Source: Spirosoma utsteinense
GTDB taxonomy: Bacteria; Bacteroidota; Bacteroidia; Cytophagales; Spirosomataceae
Direction: 5' to 3'
Assembly (NCBI RefSeq): GCF_014282275.1
Contig: NZ_VFIA01000007.1
Span: forward strand, 141,899 to 205,898
DNA length: 64,000 nt
Below, piece by piece: positions 22,494 to 31,351 of the stretch. The stretch's first letter is position 1. Each line of letters starts with the position of its first letter. Position numbers and translations under genes: made by a program. The notes under the pieces are model-generated. The model saw only the letters and a program-made list of their open reading frames with translations. It did no database searches and was not told where the DNA came from.

Positions 22494-23447
22494 TCAGGGT
22501 TTGATCCACTGATTAATTTTCATCCAGTCGAACAGCGGCTCCATCCAGCCGGGGTGCCGGAAAATAAAGCCGTGGTCGCCTTTGGGATAGATGTGCATTT
22601 CGACGGGCACCTTCAGGTGTCTCAGCTTTTCGAAATAGATAATGCTGTTGTCCACGTCGACGAGTTTATCATCGGCCGCGTGGGTCAGGTACGTTGGGGG
22701 CGTGTTGGCCCGTACCTGTAGCTCGTTGGAAAAGAGATCGAGATCCTGCTGCGACGGGTTTTTACCCAGCAGCGCATCATGCGAGCCGCCGTGCGTCAGG
22801 CTGTCGCGCATACTGATGACCGGGTAAATCAGTATCTGAAAATCAGGGCGTAAACTGGTGTTGCTGGCGTTGTCGACATACGCTTTCTCGAAATGCGTGG
22901 CTGCGGTCGAAGCCAGATGGCCGCCTGCCGAAAAACCCATAACGCCTATTTTATTGGCATCAATACCCCACTTAGCAGCCCCTTCACGAACCAGTTTGAT
23001 AGCCTGTTGGGCATCCTGCAACGGGCCGATTTTTTTATCGGGCATGATGGCGTCACTAGGCAAGCGGTATTTCAGGATGAAAGCCGCTATTCCTTGTTCG
23101 GCCAATGCTTTGGCCATATTGATTCCCTCGCCCTGATACACAACCACGCCATAGCCGCCACCGGGAATGATGATAACAGCCGCCCCGGACGCCTTGTCGG
23201 GTGCGGGCTTAAAGTACTCTAGGGTAGGCTTGGTAATGCCCTTGATTACACCCTTGTCTGCCCCCGACTCCTGCACATCCGACGCTTTCGAATTGGGCAC
23301 AGTTCCAGCATACAACGCTATGATTTCCTGTGCGTTGGCGGTAAAAGATGAAGCGAATAGCCAGCCGGATAAGGCGGCCAAGGCCATTGATTTCATGGCC
23401 GTGTATCGCTTGGTACTGACCAATTTAGGGAAACTAGAACGGTTCAT
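22494..23447 (-). CDS. BD-FAE-like secreted alpha/beta-hydrolase (acetyl/feruloyl esterase)
   Basis: 317 residues from the ATG at 23447; an internal ATG at 23396 (MKSMALAALSGWLFASS) gives a shorter protein with a typical signal peptide. The open frame reaches 23558, but those residues (DPSFLGMTK) are translated palindrome R6 and should not be annotated. The hydrolase domain has the oxyanion motif IIPGGGYG, nucleophile Ser in MGFSAGGH, acid Asp in HAADDKLV and catalytic His in KGDHGF. It resembles the bifunctional acetyl/feruloyl esterases often annotated as endo-1,4-beta-xylanase B in Bacteroidota. It is first in the group that continues with GH39, a CE1-like esterase and GH29. Confidence 0.9.
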   Translation of the reverse strand: MNRSSFPKLVSTKRYTAMKSMALAALSGWLFASSFTANAQEIIALYAGTVPNSKASDVQESGADKGVIKGITKPTLEYFKPAPDKASGAAVIIIPGGGYGVVVYQGEGINMAKALAEQGIAAFILKYRLPSDAIMPDKKIGPLQDAQQAIKLVREGAAKWGIDANKIGVMGFSAGGHLASTAATHFEKAYVDNASNTSLRPDFQILIYPVISMRDSLTHGGSHDALLGKNPSQQDLDLFSNELQVRANTPPTYLTHAADDKLVDVDNSIIYFEKLRHLKVPVEMHIYPKGDHGFIFRHPGWMEPLFDWMKINQWIKP

Positions 23448-23473
23448 TTTACTGTGGTTTAGGGTAATCCTGT

Positions 23474-23627
23474 CTTTTGTCATCCCGGCTCTCTTGTCAT
23501 CCGGTTCTTTTGTCATCCCGAGGAACGAGGGATCTTCGGTAGCAGGCTTTCTTTTCATCTACCGAAGATCCCTCGTTCCTCGGGATGACAAAAAAGCCGG
23601 ATGACAAACTGCGTCGAATGACAAAAG
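23474..23627. repeat. Palindromic intergenic repeat R6
   Basis: Perfect GTCATCCCGAGGAACGAGG arms around the type II loop, identical to the loop of R4. Two further TTGTCATCC units on the left and two GATGAC units on the right form a nested series that becomes less perfect outwards. It separates the CE6-like pseudogene from the BD-FAE-like esterase gene. Confidence 0.93.
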
Positions 23628-23650
23628 CATCACGTTCGCTTACACCCTTC

Positions 23651-24504
23651 CTAGTTCGTCTCGGTCGGTTTGTAACCCAGCAATGAAAGCATTTGCGTAG
23701 CGTAGCGTTTGCCTAATTCTCTATAGCCAGCCGCGTTGAAATGCAGGTTGTCGGCCGAATCGGTGCAGCCCGCCGATGAAATCACGTGTGCATTTTTGAT
23801 CGTTTGCGGAAGCGAGGCAATGATTCTGTTCATGCTCGCGCAAATACCACCCTGATCCGCGTTAACCGTTTCGCCCGCCAGCAATGGCACTTTCTTGGGT
23901 TTCAGATCCAGGTCCTTCATCAGATTATCGTAAACGACCTGCACTTTTTTCGTCCAGAGCGTATCGTTGGTGTTCGACTCGCCCTGATGCAGCAAAATGC
24001 CCTTGATGACCCCGTCTTTCTGCGCCAGTTTCGCCATCTCGACCAGTCGGGCGTAGGGGTTGCCGTCGTACTCGTTAATGAAATTTTTCATCCAGCCCGG
24101 CACCGTCGCGACATACGATTCGTAATGATCCTTGTCAAACAGTTCAATTTTGCAACCGCCGATGGCTACATTGATCACGCCCACCCGTACCTTTTCGGGG
24201 AGATTGGCGACCAACTCCCGGCCAAAATAATCGGCGGGGGTCAGCCCGGTTTTACAGCGGCACAAAGGTGGAACGGCGGTGTACCAATTTCCTTTTGTCC
24301 GGTTGATGGTGGGGCAGTCGACCGCTTCCATTACCTGAAAACGGGGGTTCACATTGACCGTATCCTGCGGCTCGATTTTGGCGTTCCCTCCATATTGGAC
24401 TGACCAAAACAGAGGTAGATATGGAAGTTTTTGTCCTGCGAAAACGTGTTCAGATTCAGCAGCAATAGCCCGATTAACAGAAAGCTACTCAGTTTCTTTT
24501 TCAT
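23651..24504 (-). pseudogene. CE6-like SGNH acetylesterase disrupted by a single-base frameshift
   Basis: The ATG at 24504 opens a proper signal peptide (MKKKLSSFLLIGLLLLN) followed by the family's first block, FHIYLCFGQSNMEG. The frame then hits a stop because GAGGGAACGCC lacks one A relative to the expected GAG GGA AAC GCC at about 24383-24387. With that base restored the reading continues through IEPQDTVNVNPRFQVMEAV into the remaining 233 residues. Those hold GVINVAIGG, LLHQGESN and the C-terminal DNLHFNAAGY, where the Asp and His of the triad are expected. All catalytic blocks survive, so this is either a recent mutation or a sequencing error. Family members deacetylate plant glycans. GH97 lies 92 nt upstream in the same direction. 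Confidence 0.85.
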
Positions 24505-24596
24505 GTGTTTAAACAGTTTAGGAAGTGTCGTCTACTGTTAGTGACGCTGAACTGAGCGCGGCTATTTGTTGACTTGGATTGACCTATACAAAGGCT

Positions 24597-26543
24597 TTAC
24601 TGCACAAGAAGAGCAGCCCCGTTTGTCGGGATTATCCAGTCTACTTCCTGATTTTTTTGAAGTTTTGCCGTGGTCATTTTGCCCGTCAACTGCGCATCGT
24701 CGCTGTATTGTGTGAACTCAGTTCCTGCGGCAATCATGGGTAATTTCAGTTTCAGTTTAAGCGGTTCTTTTTGGGCATTCACACCAGCTACATACCATTT
24801 CGTACCCTGACGACGCGCCAACACAACGTACCTGCCCGGATAGCCGTCTATGTACCGGACTTCATCCCAGGTGGTCGGTACGGATTTCATGAAGTTGATC
24901 GCCCAGTCCGGCGCGTCGGTGAGGTTGTTGGGAGCCAGGGCAAAATGTTGCACACCACTCTGGAACAGGACCGCCGTTGCCAACGCATAGACATCCGACG
25001 TAACCCGTTTCGACCCTCGGTTGGGGGTATTGTTCGCGTTGTAGAACTTGTTCAGCGCACTACCGCCAAAATCCATACTGCCTACGGTGTTGCGCACAAA
25101 CGGGTGTATGGTGGCATTAAATGCTTCCATGTCGCAGCTTCGTTGCGAAAAAGCGAGGTTTTCGCTGGCCAGAACGGCTTCGCTTGCCGCGTAGTTGGGA
25201 TACATTCGTTCCCAGCCACGCGGGAGCGTTGACCCGTGGAAAATGCACAGGATTCCGTAGTCATTGCCGTCGTACAGAATGTCTTCGTACAGCTTCATGG
25301 TCTCCTGCTTATCCCCGCCAAAGAAATCGACTTTGATGCCTTTTACGCCGATCCGCTTCATCCAGGCCATTTCTTTGCGCCGGGCAATGGTGTTGTCCAT
25401 GATGCCCCGTGGCCCTTGTGGGGCGTCGTTCCAGTAGCCGTTTGAGTTGTACCACAAGTAGAGACTCACCCCTTTTTTTGCCGCGTAGGTGGCTAATTCG
25501 GCTACTTTTTCGCGGCCAATCTGCGTGTCCCAAAGCGCATCGATTAGGACGGTTTTATAGCCCATTGACGCGCTGAAATCGATGTACCGAATCTGTTCGT
25601 TATAGACCGTTCTGCCGTCCATTCCAATAATCCAGCTCCATGACCCTTTTGTGTACTCGTATTTTTGAGATGCCTCGTAACGGGGTTCAACCACATCGAA
25701 GGGCACGGTTGTTTCGACAATTGGGGCCAGCGTTTCGCCGACGGTAATCGTCCGCCAGGGTGTTTCACCGGGGAGGGGAATGCCCGGTGCTGAGGTTCCA
25801 ATGCCGTTGTTTTCATCCGGCATCGGGTACCCGATGGTATATAATCCGTTGGCATGACCCATCAGGCGACTGCCGCAGTACCGGCTGTCAACGCCCGTTT
25901 CAGAAATCAGCACCCAACCGTTGTTATTAACTTTGAATAAGCAGGGAAACGTGTAGCCGTTATTCCGGCCGTTTTTGCCCAGCGTATCGTCAACCGTGTA
26001 AGGTATTTCGTAGCTTGGCATGGTTCGGGCAAAACCCACCATCGCTTTGCTTTGCGCCGACAGAAACGTGGTTGTTCCGGCTGGCAGCAAAAACCCCGAC
26101 ACCTCCTCATTAATGACGCACGAACGAGACGCTTTTTGCGGATACACTTTGTACCTGAAGGCCACATCGTTATTGCTCACCCTGAACGTAATGTCGATAG
26201 CGGGCAGGGTCTCTTTTGAGAGAGAAATTATGGCTTCGTTAGCTACATAATGGATCTTACTTTTTTTGATGTTTGGCAATTCATACGACTTGTCAATTTT
26301 GGAATTTGTCGCCGGTTTTCCTGCAACAAGCCCTTCAGAAAAGTCGCCCACATTTGTTTTCAGGCCAAGTGGTGATTTCGTCAAAAACGATTTACCATTT
26401 AGTGAAACACTATACACTGGCTTGCCATTTTCCAGCGATACCGTTACCAGCAATTTCCCATCCGGGCTGCTTATAACTGAATTGCCAGTTTGAGCATTTG
26501 CCCAAAATGCGGTTAATAGTAGAAGGAGAAAGGAATAATTCAT
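24597..26543 (-). CDS. GH97 glycosidase, retaining type
   Basis: 648 residues with a signal peptide (about 1-18). The N-terminal beta-sandwich (VISSPDGKLLVTVSLENGKP) and the (beta/alpha)8 barrel with SWSWIIGMDGRTVYNEQ are typical of GH97. The segment GIKVDFFGGDKQ places an Asp (406) where retaining GH97 alpha-galactosidase-type enzymes carry their nucleophile; the inverting SusB-type alpha-glucosidases lack it. I infer a retaining enzyme removing alpha-galactose or beta-L-arabinopyranose, not starch use. It follows the GH43 gene by 25 nt and is probably co-transcribed with it and the CE6-like gene. Confidence 0.92.
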   Translation of the reverse strand: MNYSFLLLLLTAFWANAQTGNSVISSPDGKLLVTVSLENGKPVYSVSLNGKSFLTKSPLGLKTNVGDFSEGLVAGKPATNSKIDKSYELPNIKKSKIHYVANEAIISLSKETLPAIDITFRVSNNDVAFRYKVYPQKASRSCVINEEVSGFLLPAGTTTFLSAQSKAMVGFARTMPSYEIPYTVDDTLGKNGRNNGYTFPCLFKVNNNGWVLISETGVDSRYCGSRLMGHANGLYTIGYPMPDENNGIGTSAPGIPLPGETPWRTITVGETLAPIVETTVPFDVVEPRYEASQKYEYTKGSWSWIIGMDGRTVYNEQIRYIDFSASMGYKTVLIDALWDTQIGREKVAELATYAAKKGVSLYLWYNSNGYWNDAPQGPRGIMDNTIARRKEMAWMKRIGVKGIKVDFFGGDKQETMKLYEDILYDGNDYGILCIFHGSTLPRGWERMYPNYAASEAVLASENLAFSQRSCDMEAFNATIHPFVRNTVGSMDFGGSALNKFYNANNTPNRGSKRVTSDVYALATAVLFQSGVQHFALAPNNLTDAPDWAINFMKSVPTTWDEVRYIDGYPGRYVVLARRQGTKWYVAGVNAQKEPLKLKLKLPMIAAGTEFTQYSDDAQLTGKMTTAKLQKNQEVDWIIPTNGAALLVQ

Positions 26544-26568
26544 GTTGTTTTTCGTAAACGATTATGCT

Positions 26569-28164
26569 TTATTTTCCGAAGATTTTATCGTCAATACGGA
26601 AGTAATCGAAGTCGGCAAAACCGCCCGTCTGGCTGCTGGCGTAATTGAACAAGCCGAACCGGTAGCCCATAAAGTGCGGAATGGTGTAGGGCATTTTCAG
26701 CGGTTCGCCAATGGCGGTCCACGTTTTGCCATCAAGGCTGTAGAAGAAATGGGCGAGGTCTTTGCGAGCTTTAAAGTCGCACTCGGCTCTCAGGTAGACC
26801 ATTTTCTGGCTCAACGGAACCCGCTGTATTTCCACCGGCTTCCCCGAACTGGCACTGACCATGACAATCGACCGGCTCCCGTTTTCGACTTTCACGCCCA
26901 CCAGCCCGTAGTTTTTCTGCAACAGGCTCAAGCCCGCAAAATCACCGTCTTTCAAATTCGACGCATCGAGCAGGGTGGCACCTGTGCTTTCGGGGCCGAT
27001 GGTGCGCTGGGTGAGCGTATTACGGGCCATCACAAACGAGGTGTCGGTACGGCCAGTTTTCAGGCGCAGGTACCCTTTTCGCTCCGAAACCGACCACAGG
27101 CTGTTGTCGGGATTGTGGTTCCACTGCCACACCAGCGGCAAGGCCGGATCGCCTTTTTTGCGGGTAAATTCGTCGGAATGCACAATGCCGGGAATCAGGC
27201 CTTTGCTGGCGGGGAGGTCGAGCGTTTCGGGCACTTTGCCGTTTTCGCCCAGTACCGGCCAGCCGTCTTCCCATTTGACGGGCACCAGATACGGAATGCG
27301 GCCCACCCCGCCAAAATCGCGGAACAGGTAGGCATACCACTTTCCATCGGGCGTATCGATCAGGCCACCCTGCGCCACACCCATGTCCTGAAGGCCAATT
27401 CGACCTTCCCACGGACCGGTCAGCTTATCGGCGCGGTGGATCACCACCGTCCGCATACCGCCACGCGGCCAGCTAATGTTGAACAGGTAATATTTGCCCT
27501 TCACCTTGAACAGTTGCGACCCCTCGGCGGGTAGACCGCCACCCGTGCCCGACGGTGTGCTGGCGTTTTCGATCAGCACTTGTTCAGTCGTGCCGGGCTT
27601 CACCCCCGTAGCATCAGCCGTGAGTTCAACTATCCGGAGCTTGCCCGCGCCGTAGATCAGGTACGTTCGGCCGTCGTCATCAAAAAACAGGCTGTGGTCG
27701 TGGTACGACGGTTTGAACGACACTGCTGACCACGGGCCTTTTTCAATGTTTTTGGTGGTGTAGACGTGGGTTCTGCCACTGGTCTGGGCAAAGGTGCTCA
27801 CGTAATACGTACCGTTATGGTAGCGCAGACTACTGGCCCACGACCCGCGCCCGTAGGTACTTTTGCCGTTGGTCAGGCTCATGGCATCTACACTCGTCAG
27901 CGTGTCATACGCATAGCCCACCAGTTGCCAGTTGATCAGGTCGTTCGACTTCATAATGGGCAACCCCGGACTTAGGTGCATGGTGGTGCTGCTCATGTAG
28001 TACGTTTTGCCCACCCGAATCATAGCCATGTCGGGTACGTCGGCAAAAATGACCGGATTTTTGGCGGTCTGCGCCTGGGCAGTACCCCCCCCAAAGTGGG
28101 GCAGGCTACACATGAACAGCAGTAGCACAAGCGACAAACCAGATCGAGTAAACATGATTTTCAT
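26569..28164 (-). CDS. GH43 beta-xylosidase/alpha-L-arabinofuranosidase with C-terminal sandwich
   Basis: 531 residues from the ATG at 28164; ATG 28155 is also possible. The open frame to 28239 runs into the edge of palindrome R7. After the signal peptide the five-bladed propeller shows the GH43 triad: Asp in ADVPDMAMIRVG, Asp in YHDHSLFFDDDG and Glu in LPAEGSQLFK. A C-terminal GH43_C2-like beta-sandwich (about 330-531; VSERKGYLRLKTG, GLFNYASSQTGGFADFDYF) closes the xylosidase-type active site in relatives. The sequence is most like the GH43_12-type secreted enzymes, but subfamily needs a tree. Likely role: removal of xylose or arabinofuranose from oligosaccharides. It is first in the group GH43-GH97-CE6 between R7 and R6. 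Confidence 0.92.
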   Translation of the reverse strand: MKIMFTRSGLSLVLLLFMCSLPHFGGGTAQAQTAKNPVIFADVPDMAMIRVGKTYYMSSTTMHLSPGLPIMKSNDLINWQLVGYAYDTLTSVDAMSLTNGKSTYGRGSWASSLRYHNGTYYVSTFAQTSGRTHVYTTKNIEKGPWSAVSFKPSYHDHSLFFDDDGRTYLIYGAGKLRIVELTADATGVKPGTTEQVLIENASTPSGTGGGLPAEGSQLFKVKGKYYLFNISWPRGGMRTVVIHRADKLTGPWEGRIGLQDMGVAQGGLIDTPDGKWYAYLFRDFGGVGRIPYLVPVKWEDGWPVLGENGKVPETLDLPASKGLIPGIVHSDEFTRKKGDPALPLVWQWNHNPDNSLWSVSERKGYLRLKTGRTDTSFVMARNTLTQRTIGPESTGATLLDASNLKDGDFAGLSLLQKNYGLVGVKVENGSRSIVMVSASSGKPVEIQRVPLSQKMVYLRAECDFKARKDLAHFFYSLDGKTWTAIGEPLKMPYTIPHFMGYRFGLFNYASSQTGGFADFDYFRIDDKIFGK

Positions 28165-28215
28165 GTAATCAGTTGACTGTAAGAGTTTTGAAAAGGTTTT
28201 TTCATCATCCTGTAT

Positions 28216-28333
28216 TCTTGTCATCCGCTTTTTTGTCATCCTGTGTTTTTGTCATCCCGAGGAACGAGGGATCTTCGGCAAATGCTAAAAAAGCCTGTTG
28301 CCGAAGATCCCTCGTTCCTCGGGATGACAAAAA
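28216..28333. repeat. Palindromic intergenic repeat R7
   Basis: Perfect core arms GTCATCCCGAGGAACGAGG around a shortened type I loop (AAATGCTAAAAAAGCCTGT). Three further TCATCC units lie on the left side only, so the outer nest is one-sided. It lies between the VOC gene and the GH43 gene. Confidence 0.92.
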
Positions 28334-28357
28334 CAAACAGACCTACGATTCCCCCGA

Positions 28358-28891
28358 TCATTGAAGCGGTCCGATCAGTTCTATAAAATTGCCGTCGGGG
28401 TCCTGCACAAAAACGAAGTGCGCTTTGTCGTTCAGGGGTGTGGGCGTGCTACCCAGAAACGGCACCTTCATCTGCGTCAGCCGGTCGATGATGGGTTGCA
28501 GGGCTTTCACCTGAATGGTGATGTACTGCATGCCCGTATCGTCCTGAATCTTTTTTGGCTTCGGGTGTGCTGCTTTATTGCCAAAACTCATCAGTTTCCA
28601 GTCGGTGGCTTCGGGGCTGTTTTCGAGCTTCAGAATGGTGACCGCCACCGCTACGCCATTGGTCAGACCGGAACGTTTCCCGAAATCTTCGTTGATGGTG
28701 AAGTTGCCCGTTTTGACCATGCCGATACCCTTAACGTAGAAGTCCAGCGAACGGTCGATGTCGGCGACTACAACGCCTACGCCAATCACTTTGCTGCTAA
28801 AATTGGACTGTGCCTGCGCACTCAGTATGCACCCAAATACAAATAGTGTTATTTTGACACATTTATAAACAGTCATTATCGCTTTGTTCAT
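28358..28891 (-). CDS. Secreted VOC (glyoxalase/bleomycin-resistance fold) protein
   Basis: 177 residues with a signal peptide ending at LSAQAQ. The rest is one VOC module: VVVADIDRSLDFYVKGIGM, ITIQVKALQPIIDRL and the closing HFVFVQDPDGNFIELIG, with the usual acidic metal ligand position in FIELIG. VOC proteins bind metals and catalyse isomerisation or ring-opening, but a secreted member inside a glycan locus has no known reaction. It starts 18 nt after the GH127 stop codon, so it is probably translated from the GH127 transcript. Co-occurrence with GH127 is suggestive only. Confidence 0.85.
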   Translation of the reverse strand: MNKAIMTVYKCVKITLFVFGCILSAQAQSNFSSKVIGVGVVVADIDRSLDFYVKGIGMVKTGNFTINEDFGKRSGLTNGVAVAVTILKLENSPEATDWKLMSFGNKAAHPKPKKIQDDTGMQYITIQVKALQPIIDRLTQMKVPFLGSTPTPLNDKAHFVFVQDPDGNFIELIGPLQ

Positions 28892-28909
28892 ATCGAAAAG
28901 AATTGTTCG

Positions 28910-31192
28910 TTATTTCGTTAAAATTCTGATTTGGTTTATGCGAGGTGAGCTCTTCCCATTTTGGGCCACGATTTTCAACGTGACCACCTCGTTACTGTCC
29001 GCTTTTAAACGGATCGTTTTCCTCTGATTGACAAGGATTTCGGCGGGTTTTTCATTAATCAAAAAGCTCACATTCTCTGGCTTGATATCGTCTAAAGCGG
29101 TGATATCAACGTATCTACCTGTTAGCCCTTTGTTCTGTAATTGGTAGGCTATATACGAACGGGTTCGTCGCCAGAATCGCTCTTCGTCATAGCCGGAATC
29201 GCTCTTTTCACCGGTGTACTGATGATCGACTTCGGGCTGCTGTTCCCCACAATTCACCTTGTCGACCGTGTTGGCTTCCAGGGTTAGAGCCTCCGCTTCC
29301 TGCTGTTTCAGGTGAGTCTGCTGCTCGGCAAACGCGGCTTTGGTAAACGTCGGGAAGTACATCTGGTAGCGAGCATCGTGCACCTCGTAAAACGGTTGCA
29401 ACGTCAGCGTGTCCAGGGCGAAACGCAGCCGGGATTCGGGTTTGAGTTGCGCCAGGTACGTTGCCGGATCACCCACAAGCGCGTAGGCGTTGGTGAGCGG
29501 GTACAGCTTGCCTTTTGTTTCGTGACCCATCCGGCTATCATCGGCAAAAAGCCCGGTCAGATCTTTCGTCGACGTTTTTGCGGCCAGCACAATAGGGCCA
29601 TTGACGAACGCAGACCAGTTGGACCCATCGGGTAGTTGTTCCAGGCGGGTGGTGGTCGTAAAGCGAATTGTCACTTTATCGCCCGACTTCCACTTTCGTG
29701 AAATGGCTACGTAACTCGCTGGTTTGCCGTCAACAGGTTGCGCTTTTCCGTTGACCAGCACCTCCAGATTTTCGGCCCATTTCGGATACCGTATTTGTAA
29801 AGAAAATTCCTGTGGTTTTGCTGTTTCTACGAGTAATTCAGACTGATTCTGATACGGAAATTCGGTACGCTGGGTAAGCTTAATCTTTCTGGCCGCCCAG
29901 TTCACCGTTGATGGAATGAACAGGTTGATAAACAGGTCGTTGGCCGAATGGCTATAAATCAGTTCGCCATATTTGGTGTGGTTTTCCAGACCCGACCCCA
30001 CGCAGCACCACATGCTGGTTTCGGGCTGCGAATAGACCCGGTAATGGTTGGGCCGGATGGGTGTGAAGTACACGAACCCGCCTTTCTCGGGATGCTGGCT
30101 CGACAGGATATGGTTGTAGAGCGTTCGTTCGTAGAAATCAACAAAGCTGACGTCGTTCTTATCCAGAAACAGCGCTTTACTCAGCCGAAGCATGTTGAAC
30201 GAGTTACACGTCTCCGGGCCCTGATTCGATCGAAGCACCTGACTAAAATCCGTAGTCGGGTTAAAATGCTCCCGAACGCTGTTCCCACCAAACGCCACGC
30301 TCCGGGTCTGTGACACGTTTTGCCAGAAATACAGCGCGGCCTCCGACCAGTCGGCTTTGCCCGTCAAAGTGGCGATTTTTTCAAACCCGATCACCTTCGG
30401 AATCTGCGTGTTGGCGTGAAGGCCCGTTAGCTTATCCTCTTTTGCCAGCAGTGGATTCAGGATAGCCCGGTGTGAAATCCGTTGTGCCGTTTCGAGGTAT
30501 TTTTTGTCCCTGGTCAGGATGTACAGATCGGCGAAAGTCTCGTTGATGCCGCCATGTTCGGTGCGTAACACCTGCTGAATCTGCTCGTCGGACAGGGGTT
30601 TGATCAGCTCGACGAACCAGTCGCCCAAGCTAACCAACACCTGCTTTGCTTGTTGATTACCGGCGTATTCATAGGCGTCGCGCAAGCCCGCAAATAGCTT
30701 GTGAATGTTGTAGAGCGGCACCCACGTATTGTTCAGTCCGAAGCTGCTGCCGTCGATATCGCCTTTGTGAATCCGCTTCCAGAACAACTGCCCCTGCGGA
30801 ATACCCCCAACGTACCCGTTGCCATTTTTCGCCTGACAACGAGCCAGCTCAGCCACCATGTAGTCGAGCCGTTTCTTCAGTTCGGGTTCACCGGTCGAGG
30901 CATACATCATCGCCAGCGCCGACAGGTAGTGCCCGCCAATATGACCATCCAGACCCGAGCTTTCCCAGTTGCCATAGCGCTGGGCTTTCAGGGGCAGTCC
31001 GGCATCGATCAGGTACGGAGCCAGCAGTTTATCCGGGTCAAGGGCCAGGATATATTTCAGGTCAACATCCTGCGCGTTCTTGAACGGCCCGCCCGTCAGC
31101 TTCACCTCTTGCAAGGCAAACGGCTGCATCTGCGCCAACGCAGACAGGCTGGTTAAGAGCAGAAAAGCGATATGGAATAGGTTCGTTTTCAA
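28910..31192 (-). CDS. GH127-family beta-L-arabinofuranosidase (DUF1680), TTG start
   Basis: 760 residues from a TTG at 31192, which gives a clean signal peptide (MKTNLFHIAFLLLTSLSALA). The frame is open to 31330, but those residues (CHPEERGIF, DPSFLGMTK) are translated palindrome R8; ATG 31231 is inside the repeat edge. The GH127/GH146 alpha/alpha barrel is clear: LTGGPFKNAQDVDLKY, GLDGHIGGHYLSALA, NNTWVPLYNIHK, HGGINETFADLY. The metal-cysteine site MWCCVGSGLENHTKYGELIY carries the catalytic Cys and zinc ligands known for this family. It would release beta-linked L-arabinofuranose, a terminal unit on arabinoxylan or arabinan side chains. The VOC gene follows it by 18 nt. Confidence 0.92.
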   Translation of the reverse strand: MKTNLFHIAFLLLTSLSALAQMQPFALQEVKLTGGPFKNAQDVDLKYILALDPDKLLAPYLIDAGLPLKAQRYGNWESSGLDGHIGGHYLSALAMMYASTGEPELKKRLDYMVAELARCQAKNGNGYVGGIPQGQLFWKRIHKGDIDGSSFGLNNTWVPLYNIHKLFAGLRDAYEYAGNQQAKQVLVSLGDWFVELIKPLSDEQIQQVLRTEHGGINETFADLYILTRDKKYLETAQRISHRAILNPLLAKEDKLTGLHANTQIPKVIGFEKIATLTGKADWSEAALYFWQNVSQTRSVAFGGNSVREHFNPTTDFSQVLRSNQGPETCNSFNMLRLSKALFLDKNDVSFVDFYERTLYNHILSSQHPEKGGFVYFTPIRPNHYRVYSQPETSMWCCVGSGLENHTKYGELIYSHSANDLFINLFIPSTVNWAARKIKLTQRTEFPYQNQSELLVETAKPQEFSLQIRYPKWAENLEVLVNGKAQPVDGKPASYVAISRKWKSGDKVTIRFTTTTRLEQLPDGSNWSAFVNGPIVLAAKTSTKDLTGLFADDSRMGHETKGKLYPLTNAYALVGDPATYLAQLKPESRLRFALDTLTLQPFYEVHDARYQMYFPTFTKAAFAEQQTHLKQQEAEALTLEANTVDKVNCGEQQPEVDHQYTGEKSDSGYDEERFWRRTRSYIAYQLQNKGLTGRYVDITALDDIKPENVSFLINEKPAEILVNQRKTIRLKADSNEVVTLKIVAQNGKSSPRINQIRILTK

Positions 31193-31223
31193 TGGTAACG
31201 TTGTTTGTTTTTTGTACTGAGGG

Positions 31224-31341
31224 TTTGTCATCCTGCTTTTTGTCATCCCGAGGAACGAGGGATCTTCGCTAAGTGCTAAAAAATGTTTGCTCCCGAAGAT
31301 CCCTCGTTCCTCGGGATGACAAAAACACAAGATGACAAAAA
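31224..31341. repeat. Palindromic intergenic repeat R8
   Basis: Core arms GTCATCCCGAGGAACGAGG with a slightly degraded inner stem (ATCTTCGCTAAG against CTCCCGAAGAT) and a type I-like loop (GTGCTAAAAAATGTTTG). One outer GTCATCC / GATGAC pair is present. It lies immediately upstream of the GH127 start and downstream of the second GH43 gene. Confidence 0.92.
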
Positions 31342-31351
31342 TGTGCTCCGT

